Shown here: positions 28,613 through 38,840 of the stretch, piece after piece
How the letters are laid out: the number at the start of each line of letters is the position of its first letter
Position numbering within the stretch: the stretch's first letter is position 1
Source of the DNA: Oryzomonas japonica
GTDB taxonomy: Bacteria; Desulfobacterota; Desulfuromonadia; Geobacterales; Pseudopelobacteraceae
DNA length: 64,000 bases
Direction: 5' to 3'
Assembly (NCBI RefSeq): GCF_008802365.1
Contig: NZ_VZQZ01000001.1
Span: 372,001 to 436,000, forward strand
The notes under the pieces: model-generated
The model's input: only the letters and a program-made list of their open reading frames with translations
What the model was told of the DNA's origin: nothing
Databases searched by the model: none
Program-made: the position numbers and the translations under genes

Positions 28613-29053
28613 ATGGCCACGAAACCGGCAAAAAAGAAATGGCAGGAAATTAGGGAAATCCTTCAACAAATGAAGGAGGATACCCTGCGGGAAATATCCA
28701 AAACTGTCAAGAACGGCGCCGAAACCACAGCCGTCGGAGAACCGAGCGGCGACATCTATGACCAGGCCTCATCGGAGCGGGATCGCGAACTCGGGCTTTT
28801 ATTGGGTGACCGGGAACGGGAAAAATTGCACAATATCGACGAGGCCCTCCTGAGAATCGACGAGGGAGAGTATGGCCTTTGCGAAGAGTGTGAAGAGGAA
28901 ATCCCCTTGGGGCGGCTCAAGGCCATGCCGTTCGCGCGGTATTGCGTCAAGTGCAAATCCGATCTGGAAAAGCTCCAGGCCCAGACCAAGCGCTTTGAGG
29001 AGGACCGCACCTACCGCGAGATTCCCCTCGGCGGCGAGGAAGAAGACGCCTAG
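28613..29053 (+). CDS. DksA/TraR-family zinc-finger transcription factor
   Basis: A 146-aa protein with an N-terminal coiled coil and a four-Cys zinc finger CEEC...CVKC (about residues 96-120), as in DksA. DksA-type proteins enter the RNA polymerase secondary channel and modulate rRNA and stress promoters with ppGpp. The GDIYDQASSERDRE stretch fits the coiled-coil tip region. It may be one of several paralogues in the genome, so the symbol dksA is not assigned. Confidence 0.9.
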   Translation: MATKPAKKKWQEIREILQQMKEDTLREISKTVKNGAETTAVGEPSGDIYDQASSERDRELGLLLGDREREKLHNIDEALLRIDEGEYGLCEECEEEIPLGRLKAMPFARYCVKCKSDLEKLQAQTKRFEEDRTYREIPLGGEEEDA

Positions 29054-30198
29054 CGCCGTTTTCCCCGTGAACGGCTGAAGGCCGTTGCTATCCTCAATAG
29101 CGCCCCTCGCCGCACCTGCATGGCGTCGTGGGGGCACAATTCGCGGCAGCACCAACAACGAATACAGCTCTTTTGGTTGACCACCAGGGAGCTGTTTTTT
29201 ATTTGTATGGCTTTCGGCGGGCAGGCGTCCCGGCAAATGCCACACAGCACGCAGCGGCGGGCGTCGGCCACGGGGAATGACAGAAGGTGGCGCCTGAGGC
29301 CATTTTTGATAAAGGTCGGCAGGCCGAATTGAACATCCAGGCCGGTGGGGAGTTTGAACCGCTTCCCCCCGAAGCGGTCGGGGGGCACGCCGAAAAGTTC
29401 CAGTGCGCCGATCTCCGTCCCCGGCAGCCCCATGCGTGCCGCTTCCCGTTCCACATGGAGCAGCTCTGCGGGTATCCCGGCCAGGCGGCCGGCCACCGTG
29501 TCCACCGCCACCGGATTGACGCCGGCGATCAATGCGCCCAATTTGATCGGGTCGCCACTTCCGGGGCCGTTCCCCTCCATGGCCACGATGGCATCCACAA
29601 TATTCAGGGCCGGTTTTTTCAGCAGATAGATCTCCAGCAGCAGCCGGGCGAACTGTTCGCGCGAGGTTCCTGCCTTGAGGTGCCACGCCGGCTTTTCCGC
29701 CCCCACAACTACGCCGAAAAGGTTCTTCACCGCGCACGTCATGGTCATCATCTCGTGGGTCTTCAGCTTGGGCAGGTTGATGACCTTGTCCGCCTCCCAG
29801 TAAGCCCGCGCTATGGCGATGCGGCGGAAGGTCCCCGCGCCATTGAGCTCGATGGTCTCGTCGAATGCAACCAGTTCGGCGCCATTCTCCCGGGCCGCCT
29901 GGCTGATGCCGCTTTTGTCGGCCACCTTCCGGAACCCGCCGATACCGGGGCTGTCGCCGATCAGAACCCGGCCTCCGGCCTCCCTGACCAATTCCGCAAC
30001 AGCCTTCACAACGGCAGGGTGGGTGGTTACCGCCGCTTCCGGAGCTTTGGCGGCCAGCAGGTTGGGCTTGAGCAAGACCCGCTCTCCCGGCCGTACGAAG
30101 GCCCCGATGCCGCCCAACGGCTCCAGAAGCGAGACTATTGCCTCCCGCACCCGGGTGGGATCATAATCGTTGCACTGGGCAAGGCTTACTTTTTTCAT
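29050..30198 (-). CDS. DUF362 protein with C-terminal 2x[4Fe-4S] ferredoxin domain
   Basis: A 382-aa protein with an N-terminal DUF362 domain (about 1-300), including L-L-K-P-N-L-L and the K-L-K-T-H-E-M-M segment. A bacterial ferredoxin domain follows, with CVLCGICRDACP (about residues 318-329) and a variant cluster C-I-R-C-W-C-C-R-E-L-C-P. The start is at 30198 after AAGGAAG. DUF362 proteins are Fe-S proteins of uncertain function. The 3' end overlaps the convergent DksA-like gene by four bases, so no terminator fits between them. Confidence 0.87.
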   Translation of the reverse strand: MKKVSLAQCNDYDPTRVREAIVSLLEPLGGIGAFVRPGERVLLKPNLLAAKAPEAAVTTHPAVVKAVAELVREAGGRVLIGDSPGIGGFRKVADKSGISQAARENGAELVAFDETIELNGAGTFRRIAIARAYWEADKVINLPKLKTHEMMTMTCAVKNLFGVVVGAEKPAWHLKAGTSREQFARLLLEIYLLKKPALNIVDAIVAMEGNGPGSGDPIKLGALIAGVNPVAVDTVAGRLAGIPAELLHVEREAARMGLPGTEIGALELFGVPPDRFGGKRFKLPTGLDVQFGLPTFIKNGLRRHLLSFPVADARRCVLCGICRDACPPKAIQIKNSSLVVNQKSCIRCWCCRELCPHDAMQVRRGALLRIATAFSRSRGKRR

Positions 30199-30302
30199 TC
30201 TGGCTTCCTTTGTCGGGCGCCCCGCCGACCTACTTGCGGCGGGCCGATTATGCGATACACTGGTGGATACAGGGGAATCCAATACGAAATCGGTTTGAAG
30301 CC

Positions 30303-31604
30303 ATGGCGCCACCGGTTCTCTATAACGACATATCCTTGCTGTATGTCGAGGACGATCAAATCACCAGGGATACGGTTTCACGCCTGCTCATGCGTGTGGT
30401 CGGTACCCTTTATGTCGCCGCCAACGGCAGGGCGGGGCTCGATATGTACCGGGCCCATGCCCCTGATGTCGTGGTGACCGATATCAGGATGCCGGCCATG
30501 GACGGTATGACCATGGTTCACGAAATTCGTCGCCTTCAGCCGGATTGCCCCGTCATCGTTTTGTCGGCATTCAGCGATACCGAATACCTGCTGGATTGCG
30601 TCTCGATCGGCATCAACCATTACATCGGCAAACCGGTCGATTTCGCCAAGCTTACGGAGGCGGTGGCCCAATGCTGTGATTACGTCAACCTCAAGCGCCG
30701 TCTCAGAAAACAGGACGAATCCCTCAATCTGCTCTCCCAGGCCATGGAACAGGCCCCCACCTCGGTTCTCATCACGGACCTCAACGGCACCATAGAATAT
30801 GTCAATGCGACATTTACCAAGGTGACCGGCTACAGCGCTGAGGAGGTCATCGGGCAGAATCCGCGCATCCTCAAGTCGGATCTCACCCCCCCCGAACTTT
30901 ACCAGGAACTCTGGAACAGTATCAGGGCGGGAGAGGAGTGGGAGTGCGAGTTGGCCAATTGCCGCAAGGACGGCCAGGTTTATTGGGAGTTGGCAAAGTT
31001 TTGCCCGCTACGCAACTCCGAGGGGTCCGTCATCAAGTATCTCAAGGTATCCCAGGATATTACCGAGCGCAAGCACTATGAAGAGAACCTGCGGTATCTC
31101 AGCACCCACGACTCGCTCACCAACCTTTATAACAGGGCGTATTTCGAGGCCGAGATGAGCCGGCTGGCGGCCAGCCGGGATTTTCCGGTCAGTATTGTCA
31201 TCGCCGATATTGATGGCCTCAAGACGATCAATGACAACTACGGTCATGATGAGGGGGACCGGTTGATTCGCATGGCTGCAGATTTGCTCCTGTCCGCCTT
31301 TCGGGCCGGTGACGTCGTTTCCCGTATCGGCGGGGATGAATTCGCCGTGCTGCTGCCGCACACCGACTTGGAAACCGCCCAGGCAGCGGTGCGGCGCATC
31401 ATCCAAGATGAATGCCACCCAAGAAGGGAAAAAAACGGTTATTCGCGCGGCCTGTCCCTGGGGGTGGCAACTGCCTGTGACGCATCCGAACTCCCCGCCG
31501 CCCTCAAGCTGGCCGACCGGCGCATGTATCAGGATAAGTACGACAAAAAAGGGCGCACGGCAGAGCAGCCTCTCGTTGAGGATGATGGCATTGTCGGAGA
31601 TTAA
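30303..31604 (+). CDS. REC-PAS-GGDEF response regulator, diguanylate cyclase
   Basis: A 433-aa three-domain signalling protein. The receiver (about 8-125) has its phospho-acceptor at D60 (VVVTDIRMP) and conserved K110. The PAS domain with PAC tail runs from about 142 to 258. The GGDEF domain (about 262-425) carries an intact active-site GGDEF (343-347) and an RxxD inhibitory site, RAGD (334-337), five residues before it. It should make c-di-GMP when phosphorylated or in response to a PAS signal, with product inhibition. No cognate kinase is adjacent. It is transcribed divergently from the DUF362 gene, and a long upstream reading frame is not conserved-looking. Confidence 0.92.
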   Translation: MAPPVLYNDISLLYVEDDQITRDTVSRLLMRVVGTLYVAANGRAGLDMYRAHAPDVVVTDIRMPAMDGMTMVHEIRRLQPDCPVIVLSAFSDTEYLLDCVSIGINHYIGKPVDFAKLTEAVAQCCDYVNLKRRLRKQDESLNLLSQAMEQAPTSVLITDLNGTIEYVNATFTKVTGYSAEEVIGQNPRILKSDLTPPELYQELWNSIRAGEEWECELANCRKDGQVYWELAKFCPLRNSEGSVIKYLKVSQDITERKHYEENLRYLSTHDSLTNLYNRAYFEAEMSRLAASRDFPVSIVIADIDGLKTINDNYGHDEGDRLIRMAADLLLSAFRAGDVVSRIGGDEFAVLLPHTDLETAQAAVRRIIQDECHPRREKNGYSRGLSLGVATACDASELPAALKLADRRMYQDKYDKKGRTAEQPLVEDDGIVGD

Positions 31605-31626
31605 TTGTTAAGGATGAAAATAATTG

Positions 31627-31655
31627 TTGACTCAATCTTATTTATATTGTAAAAA
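31627..31655 (+). promoter_or_regulatory. Sigma-70 promoter of the tRNA operon
   Basis: TTGACT (31627-31632), a 17-nt spacer and TAAAAA (31650-31655) lie in an AT-rich stretch just before the first tRNA. The predicted start is a few bases before 31669. Confidence 0.6.
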
Positions 31656-31668
31656 TGCAATTCTCTTT

Positions 31669-31744
31669 GAGCCGCTAGCTCAGTTGGTAGAGCACCTGAC
31701 TTTTAATCAGGTGGTCGTTGGTTCGATCCCAACGCGGCTCACCA
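31669..31744 (+). tRNA. tRNA-Lys (anticodon TTT)
   Basis: A 76-nt cloverleaf whose acceptor arms GAGCCGC and GCGGCTC pair. The anticodon loop is CTTTTAA, the T-arm GTTCGATCC is present, and CCA is encoded at the 3' end. Confidence 0.97.
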
Positions 31745-31752
31745 CTGAAAAC

Positions 31753-31830
<78 letters not shown>

Positions 31831-31873
31831 AAAACAACGGCCCTGGACATTACGTCCGGGGCCTTATTTCGTT

Positions 31874-31949
31874 GGGCACATAGCTTAGCTGGTAGAGCAG
31901 CCGACTCTTAATCGGCAGGTCGACGGTTCGATCCCGTCTGTGCCCACCA
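31874..31949 (+). tRNA. tRNA-Lys (anticodon CTT)
   Basis: A 76-nt cloverleaf with acceptor GGGCACA/TGTGCCC, anticodon loop CTCTTAA, T-loop TTCGATC and encoded CCA. A GC-rich hairpin (about 31838-31863) lies in the spacer after tRNA-Glu and may be processed or act as a partial terminator. Confidence 0.96.
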
Positions 31950-31955
31950 AAATTT

Positions 31956-31990
31956 AAGGACCTGACACCTTGTCAGGTCCTTTTTTTGTT
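31956..31990 (+). terminator. Terminator of the tRNA operon
   Basis: The stem AAGGACCTGACA/TGTCAGGTCCTT is followed by a run of seven T and then GTTTT, a few bases after the last tRNA. Confidence 0.95.
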
Positions 31991-32303
31991 TTGATGTCCA
32001 GGATTCCGCACCCCGGGGCGATGAACACCACCGTTTCCCGAGCGGGGCGCAGACATCCCGTTTGTCCGTGCCCCGGTTCCCGACTCATCTCCCTCTCCCC
32101 TCGTGCGCCCGAATATCGCGCTTTCTTGTCACACTCGGCATTTGGTGTTGAAAATATCCGTGCAAATAGGTATGTTAACTCCTTTAAACGCCGTTTGAAC
32201 ATCCCCGTTGCAAGAGCATGCACCGTATCACGTTCATCCTCTACCCGCCTCACCGTCGAGCGGTACATAATAAGATACCAGCACCATACATAAAGGTAGC
32301 CAT
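31991..32303 (+). other. Region upstream of gltB
   Basis: About 310 bp with no convincing coding frame. A possible -10 (TACATAAT) lies near 32263, and AAAGG serves as ribosome site just before ATG 32304. No strong -35 or sigma-54 box was found. Confidence 0.4.
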
Positions 32304-35300
32304 ATGAAAAACATCGAACCACCTAAAAAACAGGGCCTCTACGATCCCCAGTTCGAACACGATGCCTGCGGTGTCGGCTTTGTGGCCAATATCAAGGGGG
32401 CAAAATCCCACGAAATCGTGCGGCAGGCCCTGACAGTCCTTGTAAATCTCGATCACCGCGGTGCCTGCGGCTGCGAACCCAATACCGGGGATGGCGCGGG
32501 CATTCTCTTGCAGATGCCGGACCGGTTTCTGCGCAAAGTCTGCGCGCCGTTGGGCATAGAGTTGCCCGAGCCGTTCCGCTACGGGGTCGCCATGGTGTTC
32601 ACCTCGCCCAACCCGACCGAGCGCAACAGCGCTCGCCATGTGCTGGAAAAGATCGTGGCCGAGGAAGGGCTCGCGATCATCGGCTGGCGTGATGTGCCCA
32701 CTGACCACGCGTCCCTTGGCGCTACCGCCCGGGCCAGCGAACCGGTGGTGCGCCAACTGTTTTTCAAAACCTGCGAGGAGTGCGCCGACGAACAGGAGCT
32801 CAACCGCAAGCTGTACATCGTCAATCAACGCGCCATCAACGAGATCCGCCGGGCCGGGGTCGACGAGTGCTGGTACGTGGTCAGCATCTCCAGCCGGACC
32901 ATGATCTACAAAGGCATGCTCATGCCGGTTCAGGTGGACCAGTACTACCCCGACCTGCGCGATCCCGACATGGAGACCGCCCTGGCGCTCGTGCATTCGC
33001 GTTTTTCCACCAATACCTTTCCCAGCTGGGACCGGGCTCACCCCTATCACTTCCTGGCCCATAACGGCGAAATCAACACCCTGCGCGGCAACGTCAACTG
33101 GATGCATGCCCGCCAGTCGCTTTTTGCCAGCCACCTGTTCGGGGACGACATCAAGAAGGCGCTGCCGATCATAAACACCGACGGTTCCGATTCGGCCATG
33201 TTCGACAACTGCCTGGAGCTTTTGGTCATGGCCGGCCGCTCGTTGCCCCATGCCGTCATGATGATGGTCCCCGAGCCGTGGGAAAACCATGAGACCATGG
33301 AGCCCGCCAAAAAGGCCTTTTACGAGTACCATTCCTGTCTGATGGAACCATGGGACGGTCCCGCGGCCATCGCCTTTACCGACGGCCGCAGCATCGGCGC
33401 CGTACTCGACCGCAACGGCCTACGGCCGTCACGGTATTATGTCACCAGCGATGATCTCGTGATCATGGCCTCCGAGGCCGGGGTGCTGCCGATCGAGCCG
33501 GAGCGCGTCCTGCTGAAGGGGCGCCTGCAGCCCGGCCGGATGTTCCTGGTGGATACGGAACAGGGACGCATCGTGCCGGACGAGGAGATCAAACGCGAAT
33601 TGGCGGACGCCCGTCCTTACGGCGAGTGGTTGCGGGATAATCATATCCTTCTCGAGGACCTGCCCGATGCGCTCCATGTGTACGGACCGGACCATGATAC
33701 GGTACTTCAGCGCCAGCAGGCTTTCGGCTACACCTTCGAGGATCAGCGCGTCATCCTGGGGCCCATGGCGCTGAACGGCGTCCAGCCGCTCGGTTCCATG
33801 GGCACTGACACGCCGCTGGCGGTGCTGTCCGATCAGTCGCAACTGCTCTACAACTATTTCAAGCAGCTCTTCGCCCAGGTGACCAACCCCCCCATCGACC
33901 CGATCCGCGAGGAGATCATCACCTCCACAACCACCCTGATCGGCTCCGAGGCCAACCTGCTCAAGCCGACCGCTACCAGCGCCCGCATGATCAGGCTGGA
34001 ACACCCTCTGCTCTCCAACGAGGAACTTGAAAAACTGCGCCATGTGGAGAAACCCGATTTCAAGGCCGTAACCCTGTCGCTGCTCTTCCCGGTGGCACAG
34101 GGGACCGCGGGACTGGAGAAGGCCCTGGAGAGGCTTTTCGAAGCCGCCGTCATAACGGTCGAGGCTGGCACCACCATTCTGATCCTCTCCGATCGCGGAG
34201 TTGATAAGGACCATGCCGCCATTCCCGCCCTGCTGGCGGTTTCCGGGCTTCACCATCACCTGATCCGGACGGCCACCCGCACGCGGGTTTCGTTGGTGCT
34301 CGAATCGGGCGAGCCGCGAGAGGTCCACCACTTTGCCGTGCTGCTCGGTTACGGCGTCAACGCCATCAACCCCTATCTGGCCTTCGAGTCCCTGGACGAC
34401 ATGATCCGGCAGGGGATGCTGACGGACATCACCTACAAGAAGGCGGTGAAAAACTTTATCAAGGCCTCCATCAAGGGGGTCGTCAAGACCATGGCCAAGA
34501 TGGGCATCTCCACCGTGCAGAGTTACCGCGGCGCCCAGATCTTCGAGGCGGTCGGCCTGCATCAGTCGGTAATCGACCGGTACTTTACCTGGACGCCGTC
34601 ACGTATCGGGGGCACCGATCTGGACGGGATCGCCACCGAATTACTGGCGCGGCATCACCGGGCCTGGCCCGAGCGGGTGCCCGCCGATCCCACCCTGGAC
34701 GCCGGCGGGGTCTACCAGTGGCGCGAGGCCGGGGAGGAACACCAGTACAACCCACTCACCATCAGTTCGCTCCAGAAAGCGGTCCGCACCGGCGACTACC
34801 ATGAATTCAAGCAGTTCTCGTCGCTGATCGACGAACAGGACACCCGCCTGTACACCCTGCGCGGCCTGATGGATTTCCGGGAAACGACCGTCCCGGTGCC
34901 GATTGAGGAGGTCGAACCGGTGGAAGAGATCATGAAGCGCTTCAAGACCGGCGCCATGTCCTACGGCTCCATCAGCCAGGAGGCCCACGAAGCGCTGGCC
35001 ATCGCCATGAACCGGATCGGCGGTCTCTCCAATACCGGCGAGGGGGGGGAGGACCCGGAACGCTTCACCTGGACCAACGAGTTGGGCGATTCCAAGAACA
35101 GCGCCATCAAACAGGTGGCCTCGGGCCGCTTCGGTGTTACCAGCGACTATCTCACCAACGCCCGGGAGATCCAGATCAAGATGGCCCAGGGGGCCAAGCC
35201 GGGGGAGGGGGGCGAGCTGCCCGGCCAGAAGGTGTTTCCCTGGATCGCCAAGACCCGCCATACCACCCCGGGGGTCGGTCTGGTTTCGCCGCCGCCGCAC

Positions 35301-36884
35301 CACGATATCTATTCCATCGAGGATCTTGCCGAACTGATCCATGACCTGAAAAACGCCAACCGCCGCGCCCGCATCAGCGTCAAGCTGGTGTCCGAGGTGG
35401 GGGTCGGCACCATCGCGGCCGGCGTTGCCAAGGCCCATGCCGATGTGGTGCTCGTCAGCGGCTACGACGGCGGCACCGGCGCCTCGCCGGTATCCAGTAT
35501 CAAGCACGCCGGCCTCCCCTGGGAGTTGGGCGTGGCGGAAACACACCAGACCCTGGTGTTGAACAACCTGCGCAGCCGCATCGTCATCGAGGCGGACGGT
35601 CAGCTCAAGACCGGTCGCGACGTCGCCGTCGCCGCCCTGCTGGGGGCCGAGGAGTTCGGCTTCGCCACCGCGCCGCTGGTTTCCCTCGGCTGCGTCATGA
35701 TGCGGGTCTGCCACAGCAACACCTGCCCGACCGGCGTAGCCACCCAGGACCCGGCCCTGCGTGCCAAGTTCACCGGCAAGCCGGAATACGTGGTCAACTT
35801 CATGCGCTTCGTGGCCCAGGAGTTGCGGGAGATCATGGCCCGACTCGGTTTCCGGACCCTGAACGAGATGGTCGGACGCGCGGACGTTCTGGAACCCCGA
35901 AAGGCCATTGCCCACTGGAAGGCCAAGGGGCTCGATTTCTCCAACATCCTGTACCAGCCCCAGGTCGGCCTGGATGTGGGACGCTACTGCACGGAGCCCC
36001 AGGACCATGGCCTGGAGAAATCCATCGACATGACCAGGCTGCTGGACCTCTGCAAGCCCGCCATCGAAAAGGGGGAGAGGGTTGACGCGGAACTGCCCAT
36101 CACCAACGTCGACCGGGTGGTGGGGACGATCCTCGGCAACGAGATCACCCGCCATCACGGCCCCCAAGGGCTCCCGGACGGGACCGTCAACCTGCTGTTC
36201 AACGGTTCGGCCGGTCAGAGCTTCGGGGCCTTCGTTCCCCGGGGGGTCACCCTGGGGTTGTGCGGCGACGCCAACGACTACCTGGGCAAAGGGCTCAGCG
36301 GCGGCACGATCCTGGTCTATCCCCCCAAGGGGTCGCCCTTCAAGGCGGAAGAGAACATCATAGCCGGCAACGTGGCCTTCTACGGCGCCACCAGCGGTGA
36401 AGCCTTTATCCGCGGCATGGCCGGTGAGCGCTTCTGTGTTCGCAACTCCGGCGTCAATGCGGTGGTAGAGGCGGTGGGCGACCATGGCTGCGAGTATATG
36501 ACCGGCGGTACGGTAGTGATCCTCGGCCCGACGGGGCGCAACTTTGCGGCCGGCATGAGCGGCGGCGTGGCCTACGTGCTCGATGAAGAGGGTGATTTTA
36601 GCGGCCGCTGCAATACCCAGATGGTCGGACTCGAGGAATTGGACGAGCGGGATGCGGCCACCCTCAAAGGCATGATCGGCCGCCATGGCGAGTTGACCGG
36701 GAGTGAGCGTGCTGCGGCCGTATTGGCAGATTGGGATGGATTCCTTCCACGGTTTGTCAAGGTCATGCCCAAGGACTACAAACGGGTCGTGCAGGCCCTG
36801 GAAAGGGCGCAGGCCGCCGGCCTGAGCGGCGATGAGGCACTGGCCGCCGCTTTCGAGGAAAACGCCCGGCTCGAGGGGAAATAG
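32304..36884 (+). CDS. gltB: Glutamate synthase (NADPH) large subunit
   Basis: A 1526-aa enzyme that, with GltD, makes two glutamates from glutamine and 2-oxoglutarate. The class II amidotransferase domain follows a short propeptide; the catalytic Cys is C22 in D-A-C-G-V-G-F. The central and FMN-binding domains are complete, and the 3Fe-4S ligands appear as C-x5-C-x4-C in [14 protein letters not shown]. The C-terminal GXGXG beta-helix repeats are visible ([24 protein letters not shown]). It is followed 60 bp downstream by gltD in an operon. Confidence 0.98.
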   Translation: MKNIEPPKKQGLYDPQFEHDACGVGFVANIKGAKSHEIVRQALTVLVNLDHRGACGCEPNTGDGAGILLQMPDRFLRKVCAPLGIELPEPFRYGVAMVFTSPNPTERNSARHVLEKIVAEEGLAIIGWRDVPTDHASLGATARASEPVVRQLFFKTCEECADEQELNRKLYIVNQRAINEIRRAGVDECWYVVSISSRTMIYKGMLMPVQVDQYYPDLRDPDMETALALVHSRFSTNTFPSWDRAHPYHFLAHNGEINTLRGNVNWMHARQSLFASHLFGDDIKKALPIINTDGSDSAMFDNCLELLVMAGRSLPHAVMMMVPEPWENHETMEPAKKAFYEYHSCLMEPWDGPAAIAFTDGRSIGAVLDRNGLRPSRYYVTSDDLVIMASEAGVLPIEPERVLLKGRLQPGRMFLVDTEQGRIVPDEEIKRELADARPYGEWLRDNHILLEDLPDALHVYGPDHDTVLQRQQAFGYTFEDQRVILGPMALNGVQPLGSMGTDTPLAVLSDQSQLLYNYFKQLFAQVTNPPIDPIREEIITSTTTLIGSEANLLKPTATSARMIRLEHPLLSNEELEKLRHVEKPDFKAVTLSLLFPVAQGTAGLEKALERLFEAAVITVEAGTTILILSDRGVDKDHAAIPALLAVSGLHHHLIRTATRTRVSLVLESGEPREVHHFAVLLGYGVNAINPYLAFESLDDMIRQGMLTDITYKKAVKNFIKASIKGVVKTMAKMGISTVQSYRGAQIFEAVGLHQSVIDRYFTWTPSRIGGTDLDGIATELLARHHRAWPERVPADPTLDAGGVYQWREAGEEHQYNPLTISSLQKAVRTGDYHEFKQFSSLIDEQDTRLYTLRGLMDFRETTVPVPIEEVEPVEEIMKRFKTGAMSYGSISQEAHEALAIAMNRIGGLSNTGEGGEDPERFTWTNELGDSKNSAIKQVASGRFGVTSDYLTNAREIQIKMAQGAKPGEGGELPGQKVFPWIAKTRHTTPGVGLVSPPPHHDIYSIEDLAELIHDLKNANRRARISVKLVSEVGVGTIAAGVAKAHADVVLVSGYDGGTGASPVSSIKHAGLPWELGVAETHQTLVLNNLRSRIVIEADGQLKTGRDVAVAALLGAEEFGFATAPLVSLGCVMMRVCHSNTCPTGVATQDPALRAKFTGKPEYVVNFMRFVAQELREIMARLGFRTLNEMVGRADVLEPRKAIAHWKAKGLDFSNILYQPQVGLDVGRYCTEPQDHGLEKSIDMTRLLDLCKPAIEKGERVDAELPITNVDRVVGTILGNEITRHHGPQGLPDGTVNLLFNGSAGQSFGAFVPRGVTLGLCGDANDYLGKGLSGGTILVYPPKGSPFKAEENIIAGNVAFYGATSGEAFIRGMAGERFCVRNSGVNAVVEAVGDHGCEYMTGGTVVILGPTGRNFAAGMSGGVAYVLDEEGDFSGRCNTQMVGLEELDERDAATLKGMIGRHGELTGSERAAAVLADWDGFLPRFVKVMPKDYKRVVQALERAQAAGLSGDEALAAAFEENARLEGK

Positions 36885-36944
36885 GCCGTCAGTGCGTTAG
36901 GCGGAATGGGTTCGAATTCAAACACATCGATATAGGAAAACGAC

Positions 36945-38426
36945 ATGGGAAAAACAACCGGATTTTTGGAATACCAGCGGGAAGTGCCGGCCGACCGGGA
37001 GCCGTTGGAGCGGATCAAGGGGTGGAACGAGTTTCACCTCCATATGGACGACGAGTCCCTGCGTACCCAGGGGGCTCGCTGCATGGATTGCGGCATCCCC
37101 TTTTGTCATACCGGGAAGCTCATCAGCGGCATGGCCAGCGGCTGCCCGGTCAATAACCTGATCCCGGAGTGGAACGATCTGGTCTACCGCAATCTCTGGC
37201 GACAGGCGCTTGACCGGCTCCACAAGACCAACAACTTCCCCGAGTTTACCGGGCGGGTCTGCCCGGCCCCCTGTGAAGGGTCCTGCACACTCGGCATCAT
37301 TGACCCACCCGTCACCATCAAGAATATCGAAGTCAGCATTGTGGAGCGCGGTTTTGACGAGGGATGGATCGTTCCGGTACTGCCCCAGGTCCGCACCGGC
37401 AAGCGGGTGGCGGTGGTCGGCTCCGGCCCGGCCGGCCTTTCGGCGGCGGCGCAGCTCAACAGGGCTGGTCACAGCGTGACGGTTTTCGAACGGGAGGACC
37501 TGCCCGGGGGGCTTTTGATGTACGGTATCCCCAACATGAAGCTCGACAAGCGTCAGGTGGTCCAGCGTCGTATAAAGCTGATGGAGGCGGAGGGGATTAC
37601 CTTTGTCTGCAACACCGAAATCGGCAGCGCGGCCTTCCCGGCCGACCGGCTGCGTAGCGAGTTCGACGCCGTGGTTCTGGCCACCGGGGCGACCGTACCG
37701 CGCGATCTCCCCGTCGAGGGGCGTGCCCTTGCTGGGGTCCACTTTGCCATGGATTTCCTGACAGCCAATACCAAGGCGGTGCTCAACCGAACCGGCAACG
37801 TCATCTCGGCCCGGGACAAGGATGTGGTCATCATCGGCGGCGGCGACACCGGCACCGACTGTGTCGGCACCTCTTTGCGCCATGGTTGCCGCTCGGTCAC
37901 CCAACTGGAGATCATGCCCCGTTCGCCCGAGGAACGCGCCGCCGACAATCCCTGGCCCGAATGGCCCAAGGTACATAAGGTGGACTACGGCCAGGAGGAG
38001 GCCGCCGCCAAGTTCGGCGCCGACCCGCGGACGTACCTGACTACCGCTACGGGGTTCGAAGGGGACGGGAACGGCACGGTCACGGCGGTCCGCACCGTTG
38101 AGGTCGCCTGGGAAAAGAACGACCGTGGGCAGTTCACGCCCAAGCCGGTGCCGGGCACCGAACAGGTGCGCCCTGCCGGTCTGGTGTTGCTGGCCATGGG
38201 CTTTCTCGGGCCGGAACAGGCGCTGCTCGACGCACTTGGGCTGGAACGGGACCCGCGTAGTAACGTCAGGGCCGACTATGGCCGGTACACCACCAGCCTG
38301 CCGGGTGTCTTTGCCGCCGGGGACTGCCGCCGCGGCCAGAGCCTGGTGGTCTGGGCCTTCAACGAGGGACGCGGCGCGGCGCGGGAATGCGACCGCTACC
38401 TGATGGGCTCCACGGAATTGCCGTAA
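36945..38426 (+). CDS. gltD: Glutamate synthase (NADPH) small subunit
   Basis: A 493-aa flavoprotein passing electrons from NADPH to GltB. It has N-terminal Fe-S ligands ([18 protein letters not shown]), an FAD-binding [15 protein letters not shown] motif and an NADPH-binding [12 protein letters not shown] motif. The final [13 protein letters not shown] contact is intact. Length is normal and AGGA precedes the start. Confidence 0.97.
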   Translation: MGKTTGFLEYQREVPADREPLERIKGWNEFHLHMDDESLRTQGARCMDCGIPFCHTGKLISGMASGCPVNNLIPEWNDLVYRNLWRQALDRLHKTNNFPEFTGRVCPAPCEGSCTLGIIDPPVTIKNIEVSIVERGFDEGWIVPVLPQVRTGKRVAVVGSGPAGLSAAAQLNRAGHSVTVFEREDLPGGLLMYGIPNMKLDKRQVVQRRIKLMEAEGITFVCNTEIGSAAFPADRLRSEFDAVVLATGATVPRDLPVEGRALAGVHFAMDFLTANTKAVLNRTGNVISARDKDVVIIGGGDTGTDCVGTSLRHGCRSVTQLEIMPRSPEERAADNPWPEWPKVHKVDYGQEEAAAKFGADPRTYLTTATGFEGDGNGTVTAVRTVEVAWEKNDRGQFTPKPVPGTEQVRPAGLVLLAMGFLGPEQALLDALGLERDPRSNVRADYGRYTTSLPGVFAAGDCRRGQSLVVWAFNEGRGAARECDRYLMGSTELP

Positions 38427-38489
38427 ATTAATCGTGGCGGTCCGGAAACGGCACCCCGCTGCAACCTTCTTGGATATGCAACCATCCGC

Positions 38490-38530
38490 GCGCCGGCAGA
38501 GGAATTTCATTCGACTGCCGGCGCTTTTTC
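38490..38530 (+). terminator. Terminator of the gltBD operon
   Basis: The stem CGCCGGCAG (38491-38499)/CTGCCGGCG (38515-38523) is followed by CTTTTTC, 64 bp after gltD. Confidence 0.88.
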
Positions 38531-38701
38531 GTTGCAGGGGTAGCGTGGAGAAATCGTCCCGCATCCCCTCTCGTCGTCGCCGTAGAACGTTGCCGCTCAC
38601 GGTAAATTGCCTCCCCCGTTGCCTTCTCTCCCGGCGGTATCCGCCACACATTTATCGTGCCTCATCGTGCCATATACCAGTAAAAAGACCTGATTAATCG
38701 T
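38531..38701. other. Non-coding spacer after gltBD
   Basis: This is part of the 414-bp gap between gltD and the GlcF-like gene. No gene, RNA or repeat was recognised between the terminator and the promoter at 38702. Confidence 0.4.
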
Positions 38702-38745
38702 TTGACAGTCGTTGCTTGCAGTACTAGTCTAGTATCCAATTGTAT
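38702..38745 (+). promoter_or_regulatory. Sigma-70 promoter and candidate operators of the GlcF-like gene
   Basis: A perfect TTGACA (38702-38707), a 17-nt spacer and TAGTCT (38725-38730). The -10 is embedded in a 13-bp palindrome TACTAG-T-CTAGTA (38722-38734). ATCCAATTGTAT (38734-38745) just downstream resembles the palindrome in front of the XRE-cupin gene at 40201. Confidence 0.65.
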
Positions 38746-38840
38746 TTTTGTGGTATTGTTAGAAATTCCGTATTGCTCCCCGATTCCAGTGGGGCGTGCA
38801 TACGGACAAACTTTGCAGTACAGGGAAAAGGAACGTATCT

